Shown here in pieces: positions 21,501-28,110 of a DNA stretch of 51,338 bases. Source of the DNA: Bacteroidaceae bacterium (GTDB lineage: Bacteria; Bacteroidota; Bacteroidia; Bacteroidales; Bacteroidaceae). The translations under genes and the position numbers were made by a program. Within the stretch, counting starts at the first letter, position 1, and each line of letters begins with the position of its first letter. The stretch spans positions 1 through 51,338 of the forward strand of contig JAFXMB010000079.1 in the NCBI GenBank assembly GCA_017530735.1. Direction: 5' to 3'. The notes below the pieces were generated by a model. The model worked only from the letters and a program-made list of their open reading frames with translations. It had not been told where the DNA came from and did no database searches.

Positions 21501-24090
21501 GGCCCAACACATCCTGCTGCTGAACCTCCTTGATAATACCTGAATTCTCTACAGCGACAGTCGTGGGATCATCAAAAATAATTTCGTCGGTCATGGCGGG
21601 ACCGTTGATGTTGATCTCAACACCTCCGTTAATGTAACCGCTGGTGTAGCAACCTCCGTAAATGTTGGCACCCATCAGTCTTGTGGCGCCGTTCTGTTCA
21701 TCTGTTATCTTGTTCCAGGTCAACTGCGGTACACCTTGATCAAATACTGGATCTCCGTTACCGTCACGTACAATCTTCTTGGGTATCAGAGTAACTCGGC
21801 TGATATTCAGCTTCATCTTTAATCCGTCGGCCTCCAGATCGGCATTATTGGTAATACCTCCCTTGTACTCAATACCGTAGTTGTTCCGGTGTTCGGAACT
21901 GCTGTAGTTGGCATCATTACAACCGGCAACCAGTTTGTCATATATGATGATAGGTCTGTCAAAATTAACCTCAATCTTACCGCTGGCAGTTATGCTACCC
22001 AGGTTACCGCCAAGGAAGAATGAACCTATCTGGGTTGAATTGGCTACATAATTTCCATTGAATGACACCTCAGGTTTGATACCCAATGATACGCCCTTAA
22101 TGTATTCAGGGAAATCAGTGGTCATATCCATGGAGTTGAACAACTTGCCGTCAACCATTCCTTCATGATAAAACTCAATCATGTCATCGTCAATCATGTT
22201 GGCACCGTTACTGCCCAGGAAAACGTTGTCGACGATTACATATGAACCGATGTTGAGTTCGGCTGTCTTGGTAGTGTCGCCTTGAGTGATGTTCAGAGTG
22301 GCGCTGTTACCGCCGCAGTACAATGATCCGCCTATAAGCGTGGGCTTGTTCTGGGTTCCTTCAACGTGAATCCAGGCCTGCTGAGCGTTGGGACGGAAGG
22401 CGTTCAGAGCCTCGGCCGATGAACTGAAACCTGTTTTGTCGTAATAGAAGTCGCGGTAGTAGTCGTGCCCGGCCAGATTAGGATTATCGGTATAGGCATA
22501 TGAACCGTTACCTCCGCCATATACGTCACCAATTATGCTGCTGCGTATATCCAGGGCATTTCCGCCTACCACGTTACCGGAAATATCGTTACCTCCGTAA
22601 ACGTTGTTGATTTTTCCGGCCGTAATATATACGCGAGCCGAGAAACCTTCAGGGAATAAGTAACCGGGAAGTTCGTGAGTTGTAACCGCCTGTCCGCCTC
22701 TCTTGGGCTCCACATTTGCGCGACGGCAGCCTCCATAGACCGTATTGACCTCAATATTGGGCTGATCCAGTACCAGAAGCAAACCCTCCTCATAGGTCAT
22801 ATCGCCCTCGTTACCACCGGAGTAAAGGTTGTTGATGGTAGCGTTCAAAAGGTGCCATTTGGGCTGGATTTTCATTTCAGCCTTGTTGTTGCCACCGAAT
22901 ACGCGGTCAAACTGGTAGATGGGCTTGACTGTGCTCTGTGTGGGTTTAGTGAAAGTCTTGTCAGTACTTACACCCATTGCTTCAAGCGCATCGGCATCAA
23001 TCTCGTAGAGATTTGCTGCGGTGGTAGCATTGTCCAGACAGATATCCACGCTTGTCGTTACAGTGGCGTTGTTTCCGCCGCCGTATACATAACCGTATGT
23101 TCCGCCTCTAAGTTCAATGTAAGATTTTTCCACCTCGGGCTTGGAAACTACTGTAAAGGTGGTACCCAATGCACTCACTGTAAGGCTGTCGGTGCCGGGT
23201 TTGGGCGGATAAATACCGTAGTCTCCGTTGCCGCCTCCGAATACCTGACCTACAAAAATGTTATTGCCGTTGGCTTCAGGACTGGCGTGAACCAGAGAGT
23301 TGTATTGAGTGACGGGAACACCGCCTTCAATTGTCGTAATTCCGTAGGAGCCGGTATGGGCGAATATACCTGAAGGTATCTGCATCTTTGTCCACAGGGT
23401 CCAATCCCATGTGTTGCTGGCTTCAATGTGGCCGGCGATATCGTTACCTCCGTATACTGCTTTGATCACAAGGTCCTGGGTGGCATGTGCACCGTCAATA
23501 TCCACCAGACTGTAGCCGAAGATATTTGCCAGGCGGGATCCGCCGTAAACGGCTTGGTTCAGAGTACCTCCCTGCAGTGTGACGTGGGTGGCACCCATAA
23601 GGTCTGCCTTGTTACCTCCGCCATATACATTCTGGTTAATGGTGCCGCCTTTTATGAGTACGTTTGAATGACCGAATACATATGCGCTGTCACCGTCACC
23701 TGCTCCAAAGAGTCCGCCGTTAACGGTTCCGATCAAAGCCGTTCTTCCGATAACAGTGTTTGCGCCCTCGACGGTAACAGATGTGCTTCCGTAAGTTCGT
23801 CCGTTCTCACCTCCGCCGAATATACTTCTGATGGTGCCGTCGTAAACAGTGACTGATGCTGCAATTGTGGCTACGGAGTCAGCTTTCATCTTGACTTTGT
23901 TCTTGGCGGGAGCGGGGGTAGAGGCATTGTCAGTGCCTACGGCTCCGTTGTGTCCTCCTCCATAGACATCGCCGCCTATAACAATGCCACCATTTGACTG
24001 GGCTCCGACGTTAATGCATAAAAACAGCATCAGGCAGAGCAGAATTGCCCGGCCGTGACCTTGAATTTGTATATGGCGTATTTTATTCAT
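12511..24090 (-). CDS. Giant GGGN-repeat surface protein with T9SS sorting domain
   Basis: A 3,859-residue protein, the largest in the window. A signal peptide ends near CINVGAQ (residue ~31). Residues ~33-1790 are dozens of GGGN-type repeats (DVYGGGHNGAVG, SIFGGGENGRTYG, NVYGGGNKADLMG), predicted to form a long beta-solenoid. Residues ~1836-2740 hold a different, divergent module with acidic DR/DQ pairs and YxxG turns (NEMNDRERAYFELKY, SMLSESDQKKFVDTTY, SALTSADRENFSFNY). A GLUG-like stretch follows at ~3040-3130. The last ~66 residues match a type A T9SS C-terminal sorting domain: LSIYSDHLNICI, VTVTNVAGKILK, then a Gly before VYIVNRHKIAVTK. It should therefore cross the outer membrane by the Por system and be anchored or released at the surface. 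Its place among fimbrillin-like genes suggests a surface adhesin or scaffold, which is inference. Confidence 0.78.
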   Translation of the reverse strand: MNKIRHIQIQGHGRAILLCLMLFLCINVGAQSNGGIVIGGDVYGGGHNGAVGTDNASTPAPAKNKVKMKADSVATIAASVTVYDGTIRSIFGGGENGRTYGSTSVTVEGANTVIGRTALIGTVNGGLFGAGDGDSAYVFGHSNVLIKGGTINQNVYGGGNKADLMGATHVTLQGGTLNQAVYGGSRLANIFGYSLVDIDGAHATQDLVIKAVYGGNDIAGHIEASNTWDWTLWTKMQIPSGIFAHTGSYGITTIEGGVPVTQYNSLVHASPEANGNNIFVGQVFGGGNGDYGIYPPKPGTDSLTVSALGTTFTVVSKPEVEKSYIELRGGTYGYVYGGGNNATVTTSVDICLDNATTAANLYEIDADALEAMGVSTDKTFTKPTQSTVKPIYQFDRVFGGNNKAEMKIQPKWHLLNATINNLYSGGNEGDMTYEEGLLLVLDQPNIEVNTVYGGCRRANVEPKRGGQAVTTHELPGYLFPEGFSARVYITAGKINNVYGGNDISGNVVGGNALDIRSSIIGDVYGGGNGSYAYTDNPNLAGHDYYRDFYYDKTGFSSSAEALNAFRPNAQQAWIHVEGTQNKPTLIGGSLYCGGNSATLNITQGDTTKTAELNIGSYVIVDNVFLGSNGANMIDDDMIEFYHEGMVDGKLFNSMDMTTDFPEYIKGVSLGIKPEVSFNGNYVANSTQIGSFFLGGNLGSITASGKIEVNFDRPIIIYDKLVAGCNDANYSSSEHRNNYGIEYKGGITNNADLEADGLKMKLNISRVTLIPKKIVRDGNGDPVFDQGVPQLTWNKITDEQNGATRLMGANIYGGCYTSGYINGGVEININGPAMTDEIIFDDPTTVAVENSGIIKEVQQQDVLGRSMSVFGAGMGEKSEVWGNTTVNIAQNGYILQAFGGGERGIVGKDLGNGNYTPYNATVNLRGGSADEIYGGGFQGLVTGNTTVNVYSGNAVDVFGGSCNANVGGYASVYVGGDASGASNQNIPTVQNVFGGNDYSGIIGTLSGLTSKTGYNNETIQTNTYVEYLQGRVDSLFGGSYGSYDYAVNEVPPFIESSFVNFKPVIKNGNKVTYVFGGGWGDPDIEKNNEMQQRSYVLVNAPSGTEAFTKTDIFGAGAYSGLGMNLAPADAAASPSQVTARVDLVSGKVHDVYGASFKSGFTRRTEVNVPNGSTINVYNIFGGGYGVSLNTVCDTYEATVNYSSAQALVRRFTVKIDGVDVDSIGAIYGGNNNSRRTLYSFINIESPVYGNTSGYTAPVYGAGYGENTWTQYTEINLKNGANVYEAYGGGEGGMVLNKESVDSLIGRGSVAHTIGSGYDESDATYDHGGLDNALAHTNRLGIKTNTNVNIWKGAQIGGYCYGAGLGETALVSGTTYVGVHGGIVWKDLYAAGTSGAVNRLYKGLTFTPETNVYLEGGSVRNLYGGGWKGDVGSTIDTIQGNSHVIIGTLPEKYVANEPGYNEPLGFYKGMPTVQRNAYAGGEGGAVYGMANLTMNNGRIGYEYTNGDYVAKIEDDTHKDDEGNLIPNTNLMDSGNIFGGGYKEASDVDSTNILMLGGIVRNSLYGGGEIATVGHGTKNNTTVTFQKAGKTHVEMYSGQVLHDVFGGGKGYDNLGRVGENLHTDGYVFGATEVFIYGGKVGSPEGVSEGYGNVFGGGNVGYVYSVTGKKSNTDGYYYNDQDRLTEDCRVIVSPYAKVLCDEALTLSILDTSGVFVKDSTFHKNDYVPTEYLNSLQKSWIDTDKHAQNKKLDWVSGVNIYNAVFAGGNVSSGSNVLYANTKTVFGNATATLNDVYHCDLITVGTEHIGGLYGDGNLTFVDGYRELNITNYGTDYYGQSDVITLAEYNEMNDRERAYFELKYKCLQSCKDDEGNNYSEGSSLPEDDLRKKFAGQPTIIDEHGTINSAYWVESGFCSIYAGRLLNTIQRADFVGVFGSRMVMQGAQDRVPSVVDYTEYTINRVGEVSLNQNHSRAGDVGDQASFGNYFGIYNIVNHLGALTSDVDFYNDVRFTKNIDGTYAPDSGVPNQTYEDWKIRHVDDRKRNNGSSVNKVALAAGVYLELTTENSTPENKDWGIATGVMELDLINVMPGLGGGFVYAKNVHGVRSNTNAVQVTLSKYNEGANSMKKYQYTTDDASARPIQTSGNFIHSQKQIFDDCYPQSNAYTGNDKAPAHYWFIKGQIYLYNQYISAYTGAADAYSKTINIPLTVTAGSHGTLKLQNVHPNKYAYYSAYIDENNKTKLTADNHMVINNLTYHLNDTITYWEWSMLSESDQKKFVDTTYVTIADCKIGETTYSKGMVLLPSEFRTLMSSAPQKTIEGESVKAVYHMDREDFVPFTDVFRSSNNISHDNGYILTFDLTNPEDWDTYYSPNLRATGDKKSTAAYKALSDQDKGHYMMAPTYTPSTSKIYGQRRYNEGELITESVKNTYDETVSAHPLTQQEQNDAATFEQAYVLSKKVTLQNNDGTETYLNAGYILPLSEYQQHTISLDEGDVANYCTNTFELKKEGYEDKLIYQGMCLTQAQIEDLVRDYICDENATPQQIQTRTAQLITESFTNAYVCTHEGMYGGGYYSTDNNYSGLKAWSALTSADRENFSFNYDALDLLIDPKYSGDTRFYDDANGNPATQLYSAEKPLDYNAMYKGSLPLVYKSKTGADMIVEPSTTISRAQYEEIPNERYHYAPFEIKNGETVYIVKESFIRGDVPYSVGNKITKEVYDNLGQELQLKIDQITGPDEKYYYCRQSYTIDNIQGRGTQVTSALANGSISAGTTVYPGGLVNTGFIISEHQYLNLINLQTNFNIYGKTPVVTSTFYVSGQSNIQDLSKGKVMTVIYQYNYEESDETGNNIEPITERHIINIHIQFKSGTPTIGQLGEPSIVLPGSSIGLTTPIVKPGAYEVIGGGWELFPTKEQAEKHVNGIEFDNVNTRLYWYQNNGYHVAYYAKTYLGKTYSNPVRVRVANYHDLDMVMRDSLHHMYIDNPNVERNSKIYIDGRDCTSDRFKSKLDLLKDLFDLSLLPITLDGNGQPEKIANGELKGHVPLDENVKALSNLEFILRGNVAPKKYTNWTSIGNSTNGFAGTLHGDGYTISGLTSSLFDNLCDSVYNLGVTGSFTGSGIADNSGSGNKVGYAENCWIMTTSSVSNSTQPVLGNGGVTVNCYYPDNLTYATKNGTKAMPLKSFYNGEVTYNLNGFYLTKRYADNNGANTYSYKYYEIDNNSTNTLKATPTVGYYNFSASDAQYGYKEKEHLGYVESRYIDGDFVYANGTIPTSANERRYTAPALANGSPDPENGQFFPIWPDDYIFFGQMLTYGQVDLSGREYQQLPARINKADRGASGESHNATQWLVPEDLESFSNRVYRAPAYFGNSDPKMVHYNAYAVIPAKTKDNLTDIYPGLTAIDFTAKSDLNGNGNPIWAYGWSGDVFNKKVLDPTKLVAFNSEGQTHNLLVYADDEDDADILRAYFNEPGYAETHATNRTVDLVVNEVKGHLVMKDGNGYKADGDHYLVDGHDFNAPISYSFGTYAQGDYYHMWYQRMPQTYVNSSVGGWETISLPFTAELVTTQQKGEITHFYTGSKVGHEYWLREFNTVDTQDDKAEFSSLAADANGEGKTVRNTFLWTYYYSKNSQKDARGDTYQTYYNEAREYNDYPLYSAGVPYLIGFPGDTYYEFDLSGLFGANHTATPGPSGLDPQVITFVSGDATVIEVTDTEYAQSIKTDNSTGYSFVPTYQTQTIGDAHTDVFLLADNGTKLVRNSTATTVPFRAYVTGPVKSNQAPSRKETRGDVLFISYSGDSDSMEETAVDRGLSIYSDHLNICIESSLEYPTTVTVTNVAGKILKQFTIQPGTKVTVPVNSRGVYIVNRHKIAVTK

Positions 24091-24104
24091 CTCAGATAGT
24101 CCTT

Positions 24105-25304
24105 TTATGAGTCCTCTACACTCAGTTCAACTTTGACATCGTCATCACTCAACTGGTAAAGATAGGATGGGATGACGTTGACTGTTATCTTGTAGTTATT
24201 GCCTTTCTCGGGATTGGTTACCTTCTTCAGGATGTTCGCGTTAGTTGCAGTCGCATTCTCACGTACCAGGCGGCCGCTCTTGTCATATACATTGTATTTG
24301 ACGGTCAGGGTAAGTGCGGGGAAGTATTTGTCGGGAAGGAAACAGAACCAACCCAATTCCGTAGTGTCTTTGCCCAGTACCACCATGCCGTTCTCGTCAA
24401 CCTTTGCGGGATCCACGGTAATGGAAGGTCCGTCGCCTACCAGATCTATTCTAAGATTTCTGGAAGTGTAACCACCATTATCGTCAAGTTTGAACTTTCG
24501 GTCAGCAAATGAGTATGTGTGTGTGCCGGTGAACAGTCCCTGGTTAGTGGTGATGGCAGCTTCAATTAACTTGATGGTTCTTATGGTGTCGTAATCATTG
24601 TCAACCTTGAATGCGAAAGTGGCTTTGGCAAACAGATGGTCAAGAGCCAGAAAGACCTTGGTTGATGCAGGATGATCCTGATAGGTGCCGGATTGAACAG
24701 TTCCTATATCAAATTTACCAAAAGTAAACGGATCGTTGGCGTTGTCCGAGAGATGAGGATAGTGCGCGGCGGAATCCGGTCTCAGATACTCGTTGCTGCA
24801 AAGGAGCTTTCCTGTTGAGGCGGTACTTACCAAAGGATCGATGGTGGTGATGATGTCAAAACCGGAGAACGTCAGAGTGACGTTACTGCTACTGGTATAG
24901 GTGAATCTGGGCAGACTTCCCTCATCAACCGGCATGGAAGTGTAGCAGTACAGGTAATAATTGTGGCCTGAATGAACGTTTACTCTTGAGAACCAGCGTC
25001 CCGGGTTGTCTTCATCGGGTAGGAACCATCCGGATGCGTCATACTGGCTGTCGTGCTGGTCTCCATCATGGCAAACGGCCTCGGCGTATATGTTCTGACG
25101 GTGTCCGGTGTAGGCGGTGTATTCATTGGCGGCGGCACGGGTGGTGACTGTGGTCTCAATCTCGTTGTTGAAAACGGGATACAGCGTAATAACATCACCC
25201 TCTATGATCTCCTCATGAGAGCATGAAGCCAGAATGACTGCTGCAAGTATAACAGATACAGTCAGTTGTACAAGATGTCCTTTTTGTCTGCCACTCTGAT
25301 TCAT
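24105..25304 (-). CDS. Fimbrillin-like lipoprotein 7 (Mfa-like family)
   Basis: About 399 residues from the chosen ATG at 25304. Upstream in-frame ATGs at 25319 and 25310 are possible, but 25319 overlaps a strong promoter -7 box. The signal peptide ends in ILASC. A TTRA site lies ~29 residues after the lipidated Cys, where type V pilin precursors are processed by Arg/Lys-specific proteases. The core motif ALDHLFAKATFAFKV corresponds to the FxHxLxK block seen in the other cluster members. The last strand lacks the usual terminal Trp motif and ends YQLSDDDVKVELSVEDS, so it is the most divergent fimbrillin here. It sits 14 nt upstream of the giant T9SS protein and may share its transcript from an internal promoter. 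A tip or accessory subunit is plausible but unproven. Confidence 0.68.
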   Translation of the reverse strand: MNQSGRQKGHLVQLTVSVILAAVILASCSHEEIIEGDVITLYPVFNNEIETTVTTRAAANEYTAYTGHRQNIYAEAVCHDGDQHDSQYDASGWFLPDEDNPGRWFSRVNVHSGHNYYLYCYTSMPVDEGSLPRFTYTSSSNVTLTFSGFDIITTIDPLVSTASTGKLLCSNEYLRPDSAAHYPHLSDNANDPFTFGKFDIGTVQSGTYQDHPASTKVFLALDHLFAKATFAFKVDNDYDTIRTIKLIEAAITTNQGLFTGTHTYSFADRKFKLDDNGGYTSRNLRIDLVGDGPSITVDPAKVDENGMVVLGKDTTELGWFCFLPDKYFPALTLTVKYNVYDKSGRLVRENATATNANILKKVTNPEKGNNYKITVNVIPSYLYQLSDDDVKVELSVEDS

Positions 25305-25316
25305 CGCCATAACACA

Positions 25317-25348
25317 CAAAGATAATAAAATTTATTTTATTATGCAAA
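25317..25348 (-). promoter_or_regulatory. Candidate internal promoter in the surface cluster
   Basis: On the minus strand, TTTG (25348-25345), a 20-nt spacer and TATCTTTG (25324-25317) give an exact Bacteroidota -33/-7 match in the gap between two fimbrillin genes. It could drive the last fimbrillin and the four giant proteins separately from the upstream pilus-like genes. The -33 box lies in an A/T-rich run, so a chance match is possible. Confidence 0.5.
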
Positions 25349-25352
25349 AAAA

Positions 25353-26489
25353 TTACCAGTTATAAAGTTCCTCACTCTGGTCTACGTCCACCCACTGGTT
25401 TATGTACATGGCCTCCAGTTCGATACCGCCCTTGGTGTTGAACTTGAGATTCAGTACATATGACTTACCGGACTCCATCAGATGCGTGTTTCCGGTACCT
25501 ATGGATGCGATTGCTACTTCCGATGTCTGCTGTGCGGCCGATCCGATGGCGTATGTTACGCTCAACGTCAGGTTTGACCAACCGTCGGTGGGAACCAGCA
25601 GCCATTCGCATAAAGGTGTAGGAGTGTACTGGGCCTGATCATTGAGTTTGAATGCGGTCTCAAGTACCTGAACTCCGGTTGCGTTGTTCAGAAGAGTCTG
25701 ATTGACAGTCTGCTGCGCCGAAGCCTTGTCTACCTGAGTGAATGCTGAGGTAGATATTGTGGTCTGATGATCGGATGATCCGCCTGCAAGCAATATACCG
25801 TCACCTTTAAGAGTGATGTTGTGAACCTTTACGTGGTTGTTAACTTCGCCCTCATAATAGCCCTGAATTATCAGTTTGGAAAGAATGTGGCTGAAATTAA
25901 ATATGACGGTTCCGCTCTGGAACAGGGGATCGGGATCATTTGATCTGTACTTGCCTACTTCCAACGAAGTCAGGAAGTCGATGGTGTTTGCATCGGCTGC
26001 ATCCTGCCAGTTGGGGATGTTGTTGAGCGTAAAGCTCATGTCAGCCGTATTGTTCAGACTGTTGACATCTGTGGCCGATACCCATGCGGAGCCATTCTGC
26101 GGGGCACTGCTTCCCAAATGCGGCCAGTAGGCGAAGAACTGATATGAAACAGTGGGGTTGCTGTCCCAATAGCGGGTAGGAGTATAGGTCCAGATGGTGT
26201 TCTGGTCATCATAGGTGACAGGAGTGTTGTTGAAGAGGCGAAATATTTCGAACGACTGGTCAACTTGCCTTGTCTTGTATCCGAATACGCCAAAGTCCAG
26301 ACCGCTTTCCTGTAGGGCCGTAAGGCTGTTTATGGCCGCTTTTGTCGCGTTAGAGACTGAAGGCTGGCCCATGACAATCCTGGTCTTTTCCTCCTCAACC
26401 GGCTTGTTATGCTTACAGCATGAGTGCAGCAGCAACGCTGCCAACACTGCCGGCACAATCAACTTTACTGTATGGACTCTATTTCGCAT
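25353..26489 (-). CDS. Fimbrillin-like lipoprotein 6 (Mfa-like family)
   Basis: 378 residues. The signal peptide ends in LLLHSC (Cys24, followed by a second Cys). An ATKA site at residues 48-51 is the Lys version of the processing site found in all seven fimbrillins here. The shared motif FNFSHILSKLIIQGYY lies mid-protein, and YVLNLKFNTKGGIELEAM then INQWVDVD forms the terminal strand and Trp motif typical of the Mfa_like_1 (PF13149) group. Such proteins are exported as lipoproteins, cleaved and polymerised by strand exchange in type V pili. Shaft, anchor or tip identity cannot be told from sequence. The gaps to its neighbours are 33 and 35 nt, consistent with one operon. Confidence 0.8.
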   Translation of the reverse strand: MRNRVHTVKLIVPAVLAALLLHSCCKHNKPVEEEKTRIVMGQPSVSNATKAAINSLTALQESGLDFGVFGYKTRQVDQSFEIFRLFNNTPVTYDDQNTIWTYTPTRYWDSNPTVSYQFFAYWPHLGSSAPQNGSAWVSATDVNSLNNTADMSFTLNNIPNWQDAADANTIDFLTSLEVGKYRSNDPDPLFQSGTVIFNFSHILSKLIIQGYYEGEVNNHVKVHNITLKGDGILLAGGSSDHQTTISTSAFTQVDKASAQQTVNQTLLNNATGVQVLETAFKLNDQAQYTPTPLCEWLLVPTDGWSNLTLSVTYAIGSAAQQTSEVAIASIGTGNTHLMESGKSYVLNLKFNTKGGIELEAMYINQWVDVDQSEELYNW

Positions 26490-26524
26490 TACTGGTTATT
26501 TCAGGTTAGTGTAAGGATAATTTC

Positions 26525-28069
26525 TTATATCTGTGCGTTGTAGTTAAGCGAGTACAACTCTTCCCATTCCTGAACCGTGGCGGTGAATTCTATTGAGGCA
26601 TCCTCGACTTCACGTGCCGGTGTTATTATTCCGGTATCGGGATCCTTCTGAATCTGTATCCACTCGTCATCATCGTCTACATCGCCGTCACCGTCGCTGT
26701 CATAATGAATCAGTATCACATCCTTGCCACCGGGGTTGTTGGGATTTCCGTCAGACGGATCCTTGTCGTTATCTCCGGGCTGCTGTGTATCGTCGTCGCC
26801 GTCGATGTCGTCAATATGGCCGTCTCCGTCACGGTCCAGACCTGCTTCAAGTTTATCGTCGCCGTCAACATCCTCCCATACGATAGGATAGGGAACCCAT
26901 GTGTCGGGAACGCCGTCGTCGTCAGTATCCTCAAAGATGTTTATGATGTCCGGCTCGTCGGGATTGTACTTCATGATGCCGGGGAGCGGTGTATCATCGG
27001 TCTTGGTAATGGTATCGCCGGTTACGGGATCTATCTGTATGCTGCCGTCACCGTCGGCGTCCCAGATTCTGGTTGCAACCTGCGGGTTGAAAGCCAGGGT
27101 GTAGTTATAGCGGTAGTTGGGCTGCCAAGCGGTTATAGGCTTGGAGTTGGTGCTGCTTACGCCTGTTATTCCAGCCAGTCTTATGCCGTTCTTGGTATAT
27201 GTTGACGAAGTTCCGTCTTTGTAAACAATTCGGAATTTTGCGTCAATGCATACGTCTCTGGGCTGAGATGCTGTGCTGAACAGAGTCTGGGGCATCATCA
27301 GATAGTCCTTGTATACAGCCTTTGTGGTCTTGTGAATCACGATATCTGTCTTTGCAGGTATCTGCATGTAGTTGCTGATATTGCTCCAGTTGCCCACTGC
27401 ACGGTTCTGCTCCCAACCTGTCTGCTCGTAATGTCCTGTCGAGAAGATGTTGTAGAATCTTATGTTCTTGATGGTTATGCTTTCAATTCCTGTGGTGTCA
27501 ACGGCATCGCTAATCTTGGCGAATACATTTACGTTGCTCAGGATATGATGGAAGAACATATCTACCGTATTGAACGGTGATACGTCACGTCTTTCGGATA
27601 TCATCAGGTCTGTCTGGTCCTGAGGATCGTCCGGAACAGTGTATGTGCCGATGGTAATGAATCGGTTGTTATCATTACTCATGGTGTACAGCGTCTTGGA
27701 GTAGGGGAATACTCCGTAGAACATATAGGTTGAACCTACGTTCCACAACTTCTTGTTGTCATAAGTCCATGTACTGTCGGCCAGGTAACGTACATCCTGG
27801 TTGTTGAATATAACATCAACTTCGCCGTCGGTGGTCTGAGTGCCCCATACGGCCATAGTGTCACCAACTACAAATCCACCGTTGCCGGCAGTCTTTGAGG
27901 CGCGTGTCATCTTGTTTACATAGTTTCCGAACTCAATGTAGGCATTGGATTTGTAAGCATCCTTGTTTATCTCATGAAGGATACCGTTCTGTTGGCATGA
28001 TACAATGAGCATCATGCATGCCAAAAGGCTTGTTTTGAGGATCACTCTTAAGCTTTTCATCTTTTTCAT
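26525..28069 (-). CDS. Fimbrillin-like lipoprotein 5 with Asp-rich Ca2+-binding-type insertion
   Basis: 514 residues, the longest fimbrillin of the set. The lipobox is LIVSC (Cys25) and the processing site MTRA is at 54-57. The HHILSNVNVFAK block lies at ~174-185. In other members the penultimate strand and the final Trp motif are adjacent; here YRYNYTLAFNPQ (319-330) and IEFTATVQEWEE (493-504) are separated by residues ~334-486. That insert carries at least five acidic loops of the EF-hand-like or thrombospondin type 3 kind, such as DADGDG (337), DTDDDGVPDT (381), DRDGDGHIDD (412) and DSDGDGDVDDDD (457). Calcium binding is inferred from the DxDxDG pattern. Because the insert sits by the strands expected to take part in polymerisation, it may make assembly calcium dependent or mark a tip subunit. 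The fimbrillin call is firm; the insert's role is not. Confidence 0.78.
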   Translation of the reverse strand: MKKMKSLRVILKTSLLACMMLIVSCQQNGILHEINKDAYKSNAYIEFGNYVNKMTRASKTAGNGGFVVGDTMAVWGTQTTDGEVDVIFNNQDVRYLADSTWTYDNKKLWNVGSTYMFYGVFPYSKTLYTMSNDNNRFITIGTYTVPDDPQDQTDLMISERRDVSPFNTVDMFFHHILSNVNVFAKISDAVDTTGIESITIKNIRFYNIFSTGHYEQTGWEQNRAVGNWSNISNYMQIPAKTDIVIHKTTKAVYKDYLMMPQTLFSTASQPRDVCIDAKFRIVYKDGTSSTYTKNGIRLAGITGVSSTNSKPITAWQPNYRYNYTLAFNPQVATRIWDADGDGSIQIDPVTGDTITKTDDTPLPGIMKYNPDEPDIINIFEDTDDDGVPDTWVPYPIVWEDVDGDDKLEAGLDRDGDGHIDDIDGDDDTQQPGDNDKDPSDGNPNNPGGKDVILIHYDSDGDGDVDDDDEWIQIQKDPDTGIITPAREVEDASIEFTATVQEWEELYSLNYNAQI

Positions 28070-28110
28070 CTTCTTTGGACTACTTATTTATATTATTATT
28101 ACTTTATTAC

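Noticed and set aside
22675-23373. A 232-codon open frame on the plus strand
   Set aside because: Antisense shadow of the giant T9SS protein; its composition mirrors the GGGN repeats opposite.
26612-27070. A cellulosome dockerin in the Asp-rich fimbrillin
   Set aside because: The paired 22-residue dockerin spacing and conserved Lys/Arg positions are not seen; only the general DxDxDG pattern is present.
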